Part shown: positions 53,479-61,770 of the stretch, piece after piece
Layout of the letters: each line of letters begins with the position of its first letter
How positions within the stretch are numbered: the stretch's first letter is position 1
Assembly: GCA_016927475.1 (NCBI GenBank)
Contig: JAFGMO010000054.1
Coordinates: 1 to 64,000 of the forward strand
Direction: 5' to 3'
From: Candidatus Aminicenantota bacterium
Lineage (GTDB): Bacteria; Acidobacteriota; Aminicenantia; Aminicenantales; Aminicenantaceae
Length of the DNA: 64,000 nt
The notes under the pieces: generated by a model
The model's input: only the letters and a program-made list of their open reading frames with translations
Database searches by the model: none
Told to the model about the DNA's origin: nothing
Made by a program: the position numbers and the translations under genes

Positions 53479-54249
53479 ATGGCGAGTTTCGAGGAAGAAC
53501 TACAAATACTTCAGCCGGTTATCCAAAAGCTTTGTGACATTTCTCTTTTCGGAAAAAAAGTGATTATAAAAGGCCGGCAACATTTTGTCAGAGAAGGGCC
53601 CAACATCATAATAGGAAACCATTGCGGATCCTATAAAGATGTGGCCATTCTTATGAAATATGTTCCGAGACCCATCTTTTTTACAGCCAATGTAGGCATT
53701 TTTAACCGGTCGGAATTTAATGCCTTAGTACGGAAGCATCTGAAAAGGCATATGCATAATTTCGGCTTATTTTTAGACCTGCTTTTCAGTCCCATCAAAG
53801 CGCCGTTTGTTGATTACATTTCCTCAAACATTTATAAGGTCGGCACCATTCCGGTCGATCTTAATCACAAAAAAAGAATGGCGTTTCGGCTGTGCCATGA
53901 TTATCTGAAAAAAGGCAAAGCGATTATCACTCTTCAGGGAAGAGGACGTGTTTACAGCGACCATCCGCATCCGTATATTTATCCCTTTCGCAGGGGAGCT
54001 TCCATTCTTGCCTATAATCTTTTCCGCGATGATAAAGTAAAGGTTCCTATAACCCCGGTAGCTTTTTACGGAACGCAAACTCCGCTCATTGTTCCCGGGA
54101 AGATCAAGGTCAATGTAGGCGAGCCGATGTATATCGTCGATTATCTGACCGGTGAGACGTCTAAAACCATCATGGATTTTAAGGATGCCCTGGAAAATCG
54201 CGTAAAAGCCTTGTTTTACGATATCGTCAAGAAAAAAGAAGCAGATTGA
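53479..54249 (+). CDS. Divergent PlsC-family acyltransferase
   Basis: The 256-residue protein follows the glycerol-phosphate acyltransferase order: NHCGSYKD near 47-54, GTIPVDL, a loop corresponding to the usual F-P-E-G-T (here LQGRGRVYS), FRRGA, VPITPVAFYGT and GEPMYIVDY. The catalytic motif has five residues between His48 and Asp54 instead of the usual four. It may transfer an acyl chain to lysophosphatidate or another polar lipid. It converges with the M14 gene, overlapping it by 23 bases. Confidence 0.75.
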   Translation: MASFEEELQILQPVIQKLCDISLFGKKVIIKGRQHFVREGPNIIIGNHCGSYKDVAILMKYVPRPIFFTANVGIFNRSEFNALVRKHLKRHMHNFGLFLDLLFSPIKAPFVDYISSNIYKVGTIPVDLNHKKRMAFRLCHDYLKKGKAIITLQGRGRVYSDHPHPYIYPFRRGASILAYNLFRDDKVKVPITPVAFYGTQTPLIVPGKIKVNVGEPMYIVDYLTGETSKTIMDFKDALENRVKALFYDIVKKKEAD

Positions 54250-56815
54250 ACAAAAATTTAAAACTGCCGTGAGCCTGGGCCCGGTGAATGGGCTTAAATC
54301 CCAGGAGATAAACTTTTCCTTTTCCTTTGGTGAATTCGAGGGCGGCGGCTTTCTCCCTGATGTTTTTTTCATTCAAGCAGATTCCACTCAGCAGCGGATT
54401 GTAGGAAGGGAAGGCGGCCAGAATATATTCTTGATCGGCCTCGAACACCGGAGAAAAATAAGAAAATATGACACCTTCTCCCATGGAACCGTAGCCGAAA
54501 GGCCTGCTTTCCGCAACCCGGATGGTAAGAAGGGAGCCGGGGCAAAATACTTCGGAATGTTTTCCCCCTTTTTCTTCTTCCGAGGACATGCGCCACCAGC
54601 GTGAGGAGGGGGTGATGATATTTTTTGCCGGCAGGCCGAAATGTGATATGGCAAAGTCTGAAGCCTGGTTGAGTGCCAGAAGTGACCCGCCCTCATGGAC
54701 AAAACGGTGAAGGGCGCTTACGCCTTCCAGGCCGATTCCTCCTGAATATTCAGGCAGGGTGCTCCCCGGGGAAGCCCCTTCAAGAAGCGAGGACTCCGAT
54801 TGACCGGGGAGGATGATATGGCTGTAGGTGCGGTGGAGATTTCCGCCCCGGATTTCCGCATTGTGGACGATTTTGAAAGGGAACTCAAATTTTTCAAGGG
54901 TCCACCGCAGCCAGCCTTCATCCCGGTCGGCCAGCCAGGATTGGTAAACACCGATGAGGGGCTTTTTCAGCGGCTTTAATTCTGTTTGCGGTTTGTCCGT
55001 ACTTAAGACAAGGCTGATGCCAAGGTCTCTGATGAGCGAAAGAAGGGTTTCTCCGTTCATCCGCCCGGTATCGAAAATGACGGCTCCGGGCGGAAAATGT
55101 TTGTTTCCTAACCGGAAACCTTGAGCGGCTACCCACAGTGGTATATCCTTTTTGTGCAGCCGGTTGACCAGAATAGCATCATGGGTGGAGGTATTTGGTA
55201 AAATGGCGTACCTGCCGTTACGGCCTTCGATTTTTCCCTTCGGTATCTCAACTTCCAAAACGATTTCGAGGTCCGCCTTAAAGGGGCTTATGACTTCAAT
55301 GGTCCTGACTCCCATCTGAAGGGGAAGCGTCCAGCTCGCCTCATCGTAAGGCATCTCAGGTTTTCCCGAAGGTCCGGTCCTCATGGGATAGGCCTTCCTT
55401 TCCATAAGGTCTTTGACGAAAGCCCGGTAGGGTTGGGAGAGAAGGATAACGAATGTTCCGGCCGGGTATTCCACTTCATCGGCGGTGAAGGCCGCAGCGG
55501 CTTTGTGGACTTCAACCCCTCCCATCCTCAATATCTGGAGCATTTTATAGGACGTTGGAAGATCCTTTTGATCAGGAGGAAGGAGGTAAGCAAAGGGAGG
55601 TTCTGTTTGTCCCTTTTCTGCCTGACGCCGTCCGTAAAGAACAAAATCTTTGAGATATTTTGTGCGACGGGAGGCGAAAGTTCGGAGGAATGAAAATGCT
55701 GTTATCTCCTCGTATTCGATAATATCGCGAAGCCTCCACCAACCGCCCGGCCAGGGTTCCAGATAGCTGGATTGGATGCCGTCTCCAAAAAAACCCCTGC
55801 TTGAGAGATGGATCTGATCTTTGCGCAGATAAATGGGAGAAGCCAGGTTGGCGCTGGCCGCTTCCGAAAGAATGCCGATCATATTATGTCTCAAAGGGGC
55901 CGCCCTGTTTGCCGCCGTGTACCATGTATCAAAAATGGCGTTTGTCGCAACGCCGGTTTTTCCATGACGCGTCAGCTCAGCAGCGGCGATTCCCGTCAGG
56001 ACATTCATTTCCCGAATGAGGAGAGAGTCAAGGTTGGGATTGACCGGGTCGTGGTAGGGAGGAATGAAAAAACGGGCACCCGAAGAACCCATCTGATGGA
56101 TATCGTAGACCAGAAGGGGAAACCATTCCTGGTAGAGCACCCGGGCTTCCAGACGGGATTCTTTTTGGGTGAACATAAACCAGTCGCGGTTGTTGTCGTG
56201 TCCGACATAATAATGGTACAGCCAAGGCAGGCGGCTGGCCTCGAAGGGAGTGTTGATATTTCGCCTGTACCAGTCGGTTACGATGTCTATTCCGTCAGGA
56301 TTGACGGAGGGAATAAGGAGAAGGACCACCTCATCCAGGATCTGATTGATCGCGGGGCTGTCTTCGGTAACCAGCTTATAGGCCAACTCCATGGACATTT
56401 GGGAGGCTGCGATCTCCGTGGAATGAATGGAGCAGGCGATAAGAACGACGGCCTTGCCTTGCTCGATGAGCTGTTTCTCTTCTTCGAAACTGAGATTGCG
56501 GGGATCATGAAGTTTTTTTTGAATGGTTTTGATGGCATCCAGACGGTTCAGGTTATCGGGGGAGGAGATGACAGCCATAACAAAACGCCGCCCTTTGGTG
56601 GACAAGCCCAGTTCTTCGAGTCTCACTTTGGAAGATTTTTGAGCCAGGATATCAAAATAACCAAGGATCTGTGACCAGTCGGCCAGCTTAAAATCCTCTC
56701 CCGCTTTGAAGCCAAGAAACGTTTCGGGCGCGGGAACCTCGGCCGGGCATAAACTCCAGGCCGAAAAAAGGACAAGGATGGATATTACGGCGGATTTTGC
56801 ATATTGATTCTTCAT
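54227..56815 (-). CDS. Exported M14-family zinc carboxypeptidase-like protein
   Basis: The 862-residue protein has a signal peptide (about 1-27, ending SLCPA-EVP) and an N-terminal M14 domain with the zinc pair in SIHSTEIAA, the Arg-rich NPDGIDIVTDWYRRN, the third ligand His in YDIHQMGS, and the late Glu in GILSEAA. A long C-terminal part (about 430-860) has a Rossmann/amidotransferase-like look (LIGVYQSWLADRDEGW, ILPGQSESSLLEG). The ATG at 56815 is preferred because GAGGAG lies just before it. Large M14 proteins of this plan are common in Aminicenantes and Bacteroidetes and degrade peptides outside the cytoplasm. Confidence 0.88.
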   Translation of the reverse strand: MKNQYAKSAVISILVLFSAWSLCPAEVPAPETFLGFKAGEDFKLADWSQILGYFDILAQKSSKVRLEELGLSTKGRRFVMAVISSPDNLNRLDAIKTIQKKLHDPRNLSFEEEKQLIEQGKAVVLIACSIHSTEIAASQMSMELAYKLVTEDSPAINQILDEVVLLLIPSVNPDGIDIVTDWYRRNINTPFEASRLPWLYHYYVGHDNNRDWFMFTQKESRLEARVLYQEWFPLLVYDIHQMGSSGARFFIPPYHDPVNPNLDSLLIREMNVLTGIAAAELTRHGKTGVATNAIFDTWYTAANRAAPLRHNMIGILSEAASANLASPIYLRKDQIHLSSRGFFGDGIQSSYLEPWPGGWWRLRDIIEYEEITAFSFLRTFASRRTKYLKDFVLYGRRQAEKGQTEPPFAYLLPPDQKDLPTSYKMLQILRMGGVEVHKAAAAFTADEVEYPAGTFVILLSQPYRAFVKDLMERKAYPMRTGPSGKPEMPYDEASWTLPLQMGVRTIEVISPFKADLEIVLEVEIPKGKIEGRNGRYAILPNTSTHDAILVNRLHKKDIPLWVAAQGFRLGNKHFPPGAVIFDTGRMNGETLLSLIRDLGISLVLSTDKPQTELKPLKKPLIGVYQSWLADRDEGWLRWTLEKFEFPFKIVHNAEIRGGNLHRTYSHIILPGQSESSLLEGASPGSTLPEYSGGIGLEGVSALHRFVHEGGSLLALNQASDFAISHFGLPAKNIITPSSRWWRMSSEEEKGGKHSEVFCPGSLLTIRVAESRPFGYGSMGEGVIFSYFSPVFEADQEYILAAFPSYNPLLSGICLNEKNIREKAAALEFTKGKGKVYLLGFKPIHRAQAHGSFKFLFNLLLFS

Positions 56816-56913
56816 GATGCTCCTCACAAATTATTGGATTTTTGTTTTTCTTTGAGGGCTTTCTCTTATAATTTCCCTTCTTTTTTGTTTTAAAAAAGGG
56901 TATTCAAGGGCCT

Positions 56914-58839
56914 TTATTTTTCGTACCGGGAAAGGATCTCGGAGTTGATCTGGAGAAAGCGGTCATAATTAATCTTGACGTTTTTTTCCCGGCGAAGCTT
57001 GACCATGGTAGAGTGGAAAAAGCGGTTTTTCTTCTGATTCAGGAGATTTTCCTTCTCCGTGTCAATATTTTTTTCTATGTCTTCCTGTGTGACTTCTTTC
57101 CGGTCGAGGACTTTAAGAAGTACGTAATAAGTATTGATCTCAAGGACGTCACTGACCGTGCCGACAGGGAGATTGAAGGCTTTTTCGTCAATTTGGGCAT
57201 TTTCTCCAATGGTGCTTAGGTATTGGGTGCGTTTGTGTTCGTTGACGGTTTTATATTCCAGGCCGTGCTTTTCAGCAATTTTTTCCATGTCGTAACGGGT
57301 TCCATCATCTTGAGCGGCTGAAATAATCTTCTTGGCCTTTTCCTTTTTTTTCTCAGTCGCCAGGTCCTTCCGAACGTCTTCATTGACTTCTTCATATTCT
57401 GCAGGACGGGGGGCTTCGACGGCGGAAAGCTGGACAATGCCAACTCCATTATAGGTTTTGATGGCTGAAGAGATGCCGTTTTCTTGCAGGGAAAATAGGG
57501 TCTGGCTGATGGCTCCCGATGAATCCACGATCGAATAGGCTTCCCCCTGTTTCAACAGACCTGTTTTTTGAATGTCATATCCGGATTCCCGGGCGGCGGC
57601 TTCGAGGTCTTTCTGCTTTTTGGCTCTTTTTTCCAGGTTCTTGATCCTTTCCGTGGCTTTTTCCCGTGCCTTTCGTTCCTTGAGGATCCCCTCTATTTGG
57701 GACCGCACTTCGTCGATTTCTTTTGTTTTTTCCGGAACCCTTTCCGTTATTTTAAGAATGGAGACACCGTCTTCAAGATTTATGGGTTCGGAAATGCCGC
57801 CTTCTTCCAACTGTGAAATTTGCTGTTGTTCCGCTGCAGGCAGTGTTCTCCATTCGAAGGTACCCCAGTCGCCTCCGCTTTGTGCCTTGGTATCCTTGGA
57901 GTATTCCTGGGCTATATCAGCAAAGTTTTCTCCGGAACGGATTCGGCCGAGGAGGGATCTCGCCTGAGCAAGGACCAGGTCTTTTTCCTTGCTGTCCAGG
58001 GGAAGAAATATCCGGCTGACTTTGATCTTTTCAGGATCTTTGAACTGGTCGATGTTATCTTCATAGTAATTCTGTATCTCATTTTCGGAAAGTTCGACCT
58101 CTTTTTTGATTTCCTCGGTTTCAAAGAGGACGAGTGTGCCCGACCTTCGTTCCGGAAGCCTATAGTTTTCACGGTGCTGTTCGAAATATTGTTTTGATTC
58201 TTCTTCTTTGATTTCCTCAGACAGTTCGATGTCCTCCGTATCCAAAAAAACATACTCGATCTTGGCCGACTCGTTCTCTTTCTGATAGTGTTCCCATATC
58301 TCTTTCCTGGAAACCGTGATTCCCGCTCCCAGAAGCTCGATGGTTTTTTGCATGATGATTTCTTTTTTTAAGTTGTTCTCAAAATCGGCCAGTGAGATAC
58401 GGTTCCAGTCCAGTATGCGTTTGTACTCTTCAAAACCTATGAATTTTCCATCCCTTTGAAAAACAGGATAAGAGATGATCTTGTCGCGGATTTCTTCTTT
58501 TGTTGCTTCTATCCCTAATTTTTTGGCCAGTTGCATGAGGAGGGTCTCCTGAATCATTTGTTCCAAGACCTGCTGGGGAAGGTTGAGCTGCATGATCAGG
58601 TTTTTATCGACACTCTCAAATTCCTGTCGCAGGTTTTCCAGCCTTCGAAAGATATTCTGCTGGAAGGAATCGACGGATATCTTATCCTTGCCCATAGAGA
58701 CGAGAGTTCCGGATCCTGAAGATTGTTCCATACGGCCTGCTCCACCCCAGACGGCGAAGATGGTGATGATAAAAGCGGCGATAACGAGCCACAAGGTAGG
58801 AGCTAGCGATTTAACGTTCTTTCTCATAGTTTTTAACAT
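56914..58839 (-). CDS. PpiD/SurA-like membrane-anchored peptidyl-prolyl isomerase
   Basis: The 641-residue protein has one N-terminal membrane helix (about 13-33), a SurA_N-like helical region, a parvulin-type domain (about 275-370, with VSRIFLPLDSKEKDLVLAQARSLLGRI and AQSGGDWGTFEW) and a second, less clear parvulin-like part. It would be a periplasmic folding factor. Its start overlaps the HIT gene by 7 bases, so it belongs to the rpsA operon. The ATG at 58839 has AAGGTG upstream. Confidence 0.88.
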   Translation of the reverse strand: MLKTMRKNVKSLAPTLWLVIAAFIITIFAVWGGAGRMEQSSGSGTLVSMGKDKISVDSFQQNIFRRLENLRQEFESVDKNLIMQLNLPQQVLEQMIQETLLMQLAKKLGIEATKEEIRDKIISYPVFQRDGKFIGFEEYKRILDWNRISLADFENNLKKEIIMQKTIELLGAGITVSRKEIWEHYQKENESAKIEYVFLDTEDIELSEEIKEEESKQYFEQHRENYRLPERRSGTLVLFETEEIKKEVELSENEIQNYYEDNIDQFKDPEKIKVSRIFLPLDSKEKDLVLAQARSLLGRIRSGENFADIAQEYSKDTKAQSGGDWGTFEWRTLPAAEQQQISQLEEGGISEPINLEDGVSILKITERVPEKTKEIDEVRSQIEGILKERKAREKATERIKNLEKRAKKQKDLEAAARESGYDIQKTGLLKQGEAYSIVDSSGAISQTLFSLQENGISSAIKTYNGVGIVQLSAVEAPRPAEYEEVNEDVRKDLATEKKKEKAKKIISAAQDDGTRYDMEKIAEKHGLEYKTVNEHKRTQYLSTIGENAQIDEKAFNLPVGTVSDVLEINTYYVLLKVLDRKEVTQEDIEKNIDTEKENLLNQKKNRFFHSTMVKLRREKNVKINYDRFLQINSEILSRYEK

Positions 58840-59366
58840 GATGACACCTTAATTTCCTTTTGGTCTTTTTTTGAGGACCGGCATTCCTGGAAAAGAGGAT
58901 GGAGTTTTTCATAGGTTGTGGGCAGGTCTTCGATGACAACCTTTGTTTTTCCTACGATAGGCAAAAAATTTGCGTCTCCAGTCCATCGTGGTAAAACATG
59001 GAGGTGATAATGGTCGGTTACACCTGCGCCGGCGCTCTGCCCTAGATTCATTCCGGTGTTGAATCCCTGCGGTTCGTAATGAGTCCTGAGAACATTCAAA
59101 GATAGTTGGAACAGGTCCATCAGTTCATGGAGGCTGGCCGTATCTTCATTCTCCGGGCTCGGCAGGTGCCGGAAGGGTGCAATCATGAGATGGCCTGGAG
59201 TATAGGGATATTTATTCAAAATGATGAAATTGTGGGCTCCCCGAAAAATGATGAAGGCTTTTTTGTCGTTCTTCATCTGCAGGGCGCGGCAGAAAATACA
59301 CTCGTTTTTCTTCTTGAAAACGTTTTTTATGTAGGGTTCTCTCCAGGGAGCAAGAATAAATCTCAT
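58833..59366 (-). CDS. HIT-family nucleotide hydrolase
   Basis: The 177-residue protein has the HIT fold: CIFC near residue 25, IILNKYPYTPGHLMIAPFRH, and the catalytic histidine triad HYHLHVLPRW. HIT proteins hydrolyse or transfer nucleotides such as Ap4A. The Cys-x-x-Cys near the start suggests a zinc site. Its ATG overlaps the preceding HU gene stop by 4 bases. Confidence 0.92.
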   Translation of the reverse strand: MRFILAPWREPYIKNVFKKKNECIFCRALQMKNDKKAFIIFRGAHNFIILNKYPYTPGHLMIAPFRHLPSPENEDTASLHELMDLFQLSLNVLRTHYEPQGFNTGMNLGQSAGAGVTDHYHLHVLPRWTGDANFLPIVGKTKVVIEDLPTTYEKLHPLFQECRSSKKDQKEIKVSSC

Positions 59367-59650
59367 GATGGGTTATCATCATTGATCAATTTTTTTAGGA
59401 TTTTACTTGGTTTGAAATAGAGAACTTTTTTTGAGGGCACGTGTACGGGTGTCCCGGTGCGGGGATTTCTTCCGGAACGTTCACCCCGGTGACGAAAACG
59501 GAAACTGCCGAAGCCTCTTAATTCTATTTCTTCTCCCCTTAATATTGCCTCTTTAATTGTTTCGAAGAATAAATTGACACCTGCTTCCGCTTCTTGTTTG
59601 GATACATCCATTTCTTTTGCGATTTTAGTAACCAGGTCCGCTTTAATCAT
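59363..59650 (-). CDS. HU/IHF-family DNA-binding protein downstream of rpsA
   Basis: The 95-residue protein shows the IHF/HU core ELRGFGSFRFRHRGERSGRNPRTG with the basic beta-arm (PVHVPSKKVLYFKPSK). It overlaps the end of rpsA by 8 bases. In E. coli ihfB follows rpsA directly, so this is probably the IHF-like partner; whether it pairs with itself or with the separate HU protein is open. Confidence 0.92.
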   Translation of the reverse strand: MIKADLVTKIAKEMDVSKQEAEAGVNLFFETIKEAILRGEEIELRGFGSFRFRHRGERSGRNPRTGTPVHVPSKKVLYFKPSKILKKLINDDNPS

Positions 59651-61409
59651 TTTTTTCCTCCTTTTTATCCTTTTTATCCTTTTTATCCTTCTTTTTCGGA
59701 AGTTGAATATCTTTGAGCTTGTCTTTCATGATATCGCCCAAAGTCATTTTATCATCCTGCTTATCCATGAATTTTTTGTATTCCATCTTCTGCATTTCGA
59801 TCTGGGCTTGCTTGAAACTGAGTGAAATTTTTTTGTCTTTTTGGCTCATTTTAATGATTTTGGCAAAGTGCTCATCTTTAACCTTGAATGATTCGGACGG
59901 GTCATCGATCTTCTTCTCATCAAGCTCGGAAAGAAAAACGACTCCCTCAATTCCAGGGGTGATCTCAACGAAAACCCCAAAATCCGTTATGCGGTTGATT
60001 TTTGTTTTGACGATATCACCGATTTTCTGCCTGTTGAAAAAATCTTCCCATATATCCCCCTCGAGTTGCTTGATTCCAAGAGATAATTTCTGGTTATCAA
60101 TATTGATGTTTAAAATAATGGCTTCGATCTCTTCTCCGGCCTTCAGTTTTTCGGAAGGGTGCTTGATTTTTTCCCAGGATATATCCGATATATGAATGAG
60201 CCCTTCTATTCCTTTTTCCACTTCCATAAACGCTCCGAAGTCGGTGATGTTGGTGATGGTTCCCTTCACGATGGAGCCAACGCTGTACTTTCTGTTGAAA
60301 ACCTCAAGGGGATGTGGTGTGACTTGTTTTAATCCCAGTGAGATTCTTTTTGATTCCAGGTTGATATCAAGAATGGATACTTCAACTTCCTGTCCGGGAC
60401 TCAGAAGCTTTTTTGGATGGATGGGCTTGCGGGACCAGGAAAGATCGGAAATGTGGACCAGTCCTTCAACTCCTTTTTCCAGCTCGACAAACGCACCGAA
60501 ATCCGCCAAGCTGACGACGGTGCCTTTGATCTTTTGACCGATAGTATATTTTTTATCCAGGTTTTCCCAGGGGTCGGGAGTCAACTGTTTGTAACCCAGG
60601 GAGATTTTTTCTTCTTTTTCATTAAAATCGAGAATAATGACCTCGATGTCCTGACCGATTTGGAACATCTCGCTGGGATGGTTGATTTTTCCCCAGGATA
60701 TGTCGGATATGTGGAGAAGTCCTTCGATCCCTCCGATGTCTACAAAGGCCCCGAAATTGGTCAACGTTTTTATCTTTCCCTCAGCCTTTTGTCCTTTTGC
60801 TATGGTCTCAAAGATTTTTCTTTTTCGCTTTTCTTTTTCATCCTGAAGAAGCAATTTTCTGGAAAGAACGGCATTCTCGGATTTGCGGTCGAATTTGATG
60901 ACTTTGAACTTGTAAGAATTTCCCAAAAGTTCGTTAGGGTCTTTAACGATTCTGATGTCGGCATGGGAATCCGGAAGAAAAGCTTTAATCCCGACATTGA
61001 CAATGTATCCGTTTTTAATTTTTTCGATGATCTTTCCCAAAATCCAGGTTTTTTGATGATAGGATTTTTCAAGTGTATTGAGAGCTTTGACGGCGTCTGC
61101 TTTCCTTTTGGAGAGCACCAGGTATCCTTCCCTGGCTCGCTTGACCAGCATGGCTTCCACCGTATCTCCCTCTTTGATGGCCTTGAATTCATCCAGGTCA
61201 GAGAATTCTTCAGCATGAATGATGCCTTCGGATTTGAAACCTACATCGACTAAAAGGTGGGATGGCATCGTTTTGATGACTTTCCCTTTGACCAATTTTC
61301 CAGGGGCGATCTCAGTAGCGGTGAATTGATACTGATCCAGAAGGCTGGCGTAGTCTTCAGAAGATAGTTGTTCTTCTTCTTTTTCTTGATTTTTTGTTAT
61401 TTCTGACAT
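59643..61409 (-). CDS. rpsA: 30S ribosomal protein S1
   Basis: S1 brings mRNA to the ribosome. The 588-residue protein has six S1 (OB-fold) repeats; four near-identical later ones carry F-G-A-F-V-x-x-x-x-x-x-E-G-L-x-H-I-S-D. The tail (last 20 residues) is a Lys/Asp/Glu repeat encoded by a 9-base DNA repeat (59657-59690). Length is slightly above E. coli S1 (557). It starts within the end of the ispH-like remnant and overlaps the HU gene. Confidence 0.95.
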   Translation of the reverse strand: MSEITKNQEKEEEQLSSEDYASLLDQYQFTATEIAPGKLVKGKVIKTMPSHLLVDVGFKSEGIIHAEEFSDLDEFKAIKEGDTVEAMLVKRAREGYLVLSKRKADAVKALNTLEKSYHQKTWILGKIIEKIKNGYIVNVGIKAFLPDSHADIRIVKDPNELLGNSYKFKVIKFDRKSENAVLSRKLLLQDEKEKRKRKIFETIAKGQKAEGKIKTLTNFGAFVDIGGIEGLLHISDISWGKINHPSEMFQIGQDIEVIILDFNEKEEKISLGYKQLTPDPWENLDKKYTIGQKIKGTVVSLADFGAFVELEKGVEGLVHISDLSWSRKPIHPKKLLSPGQEVEVSILDINLESKRISLGLKQVTPHPLEVFNRKYSVGSIVKGTITNITDFGAFMEVEKGIEGLIHISDISWEKIKHPSEKLKAGEEIEAIILNINIDNQKLSLGIKQLEGDIWEDFFNRQKIGDIVKTKINRITDFGVFVEITPGIEGVVFLSELDEKKIDDPSESFKVKDEHFAKIIKMSQKDKKISLSFKQAQIEMQKMEYKKFMDKQDDKMTLGDIMKDKLKDIQLPKKKDKKDKKDKKEEKND

Positions 61410-61681
61410 GGCATCATGTTCTCCCTTTGGATTTGGAAAAAGAAGCTATTATTGATGTTTTCCACAGCTTCTTGAATAGCTTCGGTTGGAGGTGACGTGC
61501 CCCCCGAAAGTTTGAAACGGATTTCTCTTCTCTTGAGTTCGGAAAAAGCTTGGAAATTATGGATAAGGGTTTCCAGGGTATAAACAGGCCCCTTTTTTCT
61601 TTCTCCGGTTTTCAGCGTAAGGTCTGAGCGGTCCTTCACGCTGCAATAAAACCCTACTTTTTTTGCGGTGGAAATTTTCAT
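61397..61681 (-). CDS. Internally deleted IspH-like ORF leading the rpsA operon
   Basis: The 94-residue product resembles only the two ends of 4-hydroxy-3-methylbut-2-enyl diphosphate reductase (IspH, normally about 300 residues). Residues 1-56 follow the N-terminal pattern (MK...AKKVGFYCSV, then GPVYTLETLIHNFQ at 31-44), but the first iron-sulfur Cys motif GFC is changed to GFYC. Residues 57-78 (SGGTSPPTEAIQEAVENI) resemble the IspH C-terminus. The middle, with the other cluster cysteines, is gone, so reductase activity is excluded. IspH and S1 are adjacent or fused in other bacteria, which supports the identification. It keeps an open frame and overlaps rpsA by 13 bases. Confidence 0.6.
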   Translation of the reverse strand: MKISTAKKVGFYCSVKDRSDLTLKTGERKKGPVYTLETLIHNFQAFSELKRREIRFKLSGGTSPPTEAIQEAVENINNSFFFQIQRENMMPCQK

Positions 61682-61716
61682 TTTCTGGCGAATAATCTTT
61701 GTTCGAGTAATGACAT

Positions 61717-61746
61717 ATACTATCCTATCTATGCCCTGTTTGTCAA
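61717..61746 (-). promoter_or_regulatory. Promoter of the rpsA operon
   Basis: Minus strand consensus TTGACA (61741-61746), 18-base spacer, TAGTAT (61717-61722), 35 bases before the ATG of the ispH-like ORF. Confidence 0.72.
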
Positions 61747-61770
61747 TTTAAATACTGGTAAAATTTGAAC

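Noticed and set aside
55808-56674. Long open frame (288 codons) on the plus strand of the M14 peptidase gene
   Set aside because: Antisense to the conserved zinc-binding region; no ribosome binding site or family match.
59657-59690. 9-base tandem repeat
   Set aside because: It encodes the Lys/Asp tail of ribosomal protein S1 and is explained by that low-complexity tail, not by a regulatory or CRISPR-like repeat.
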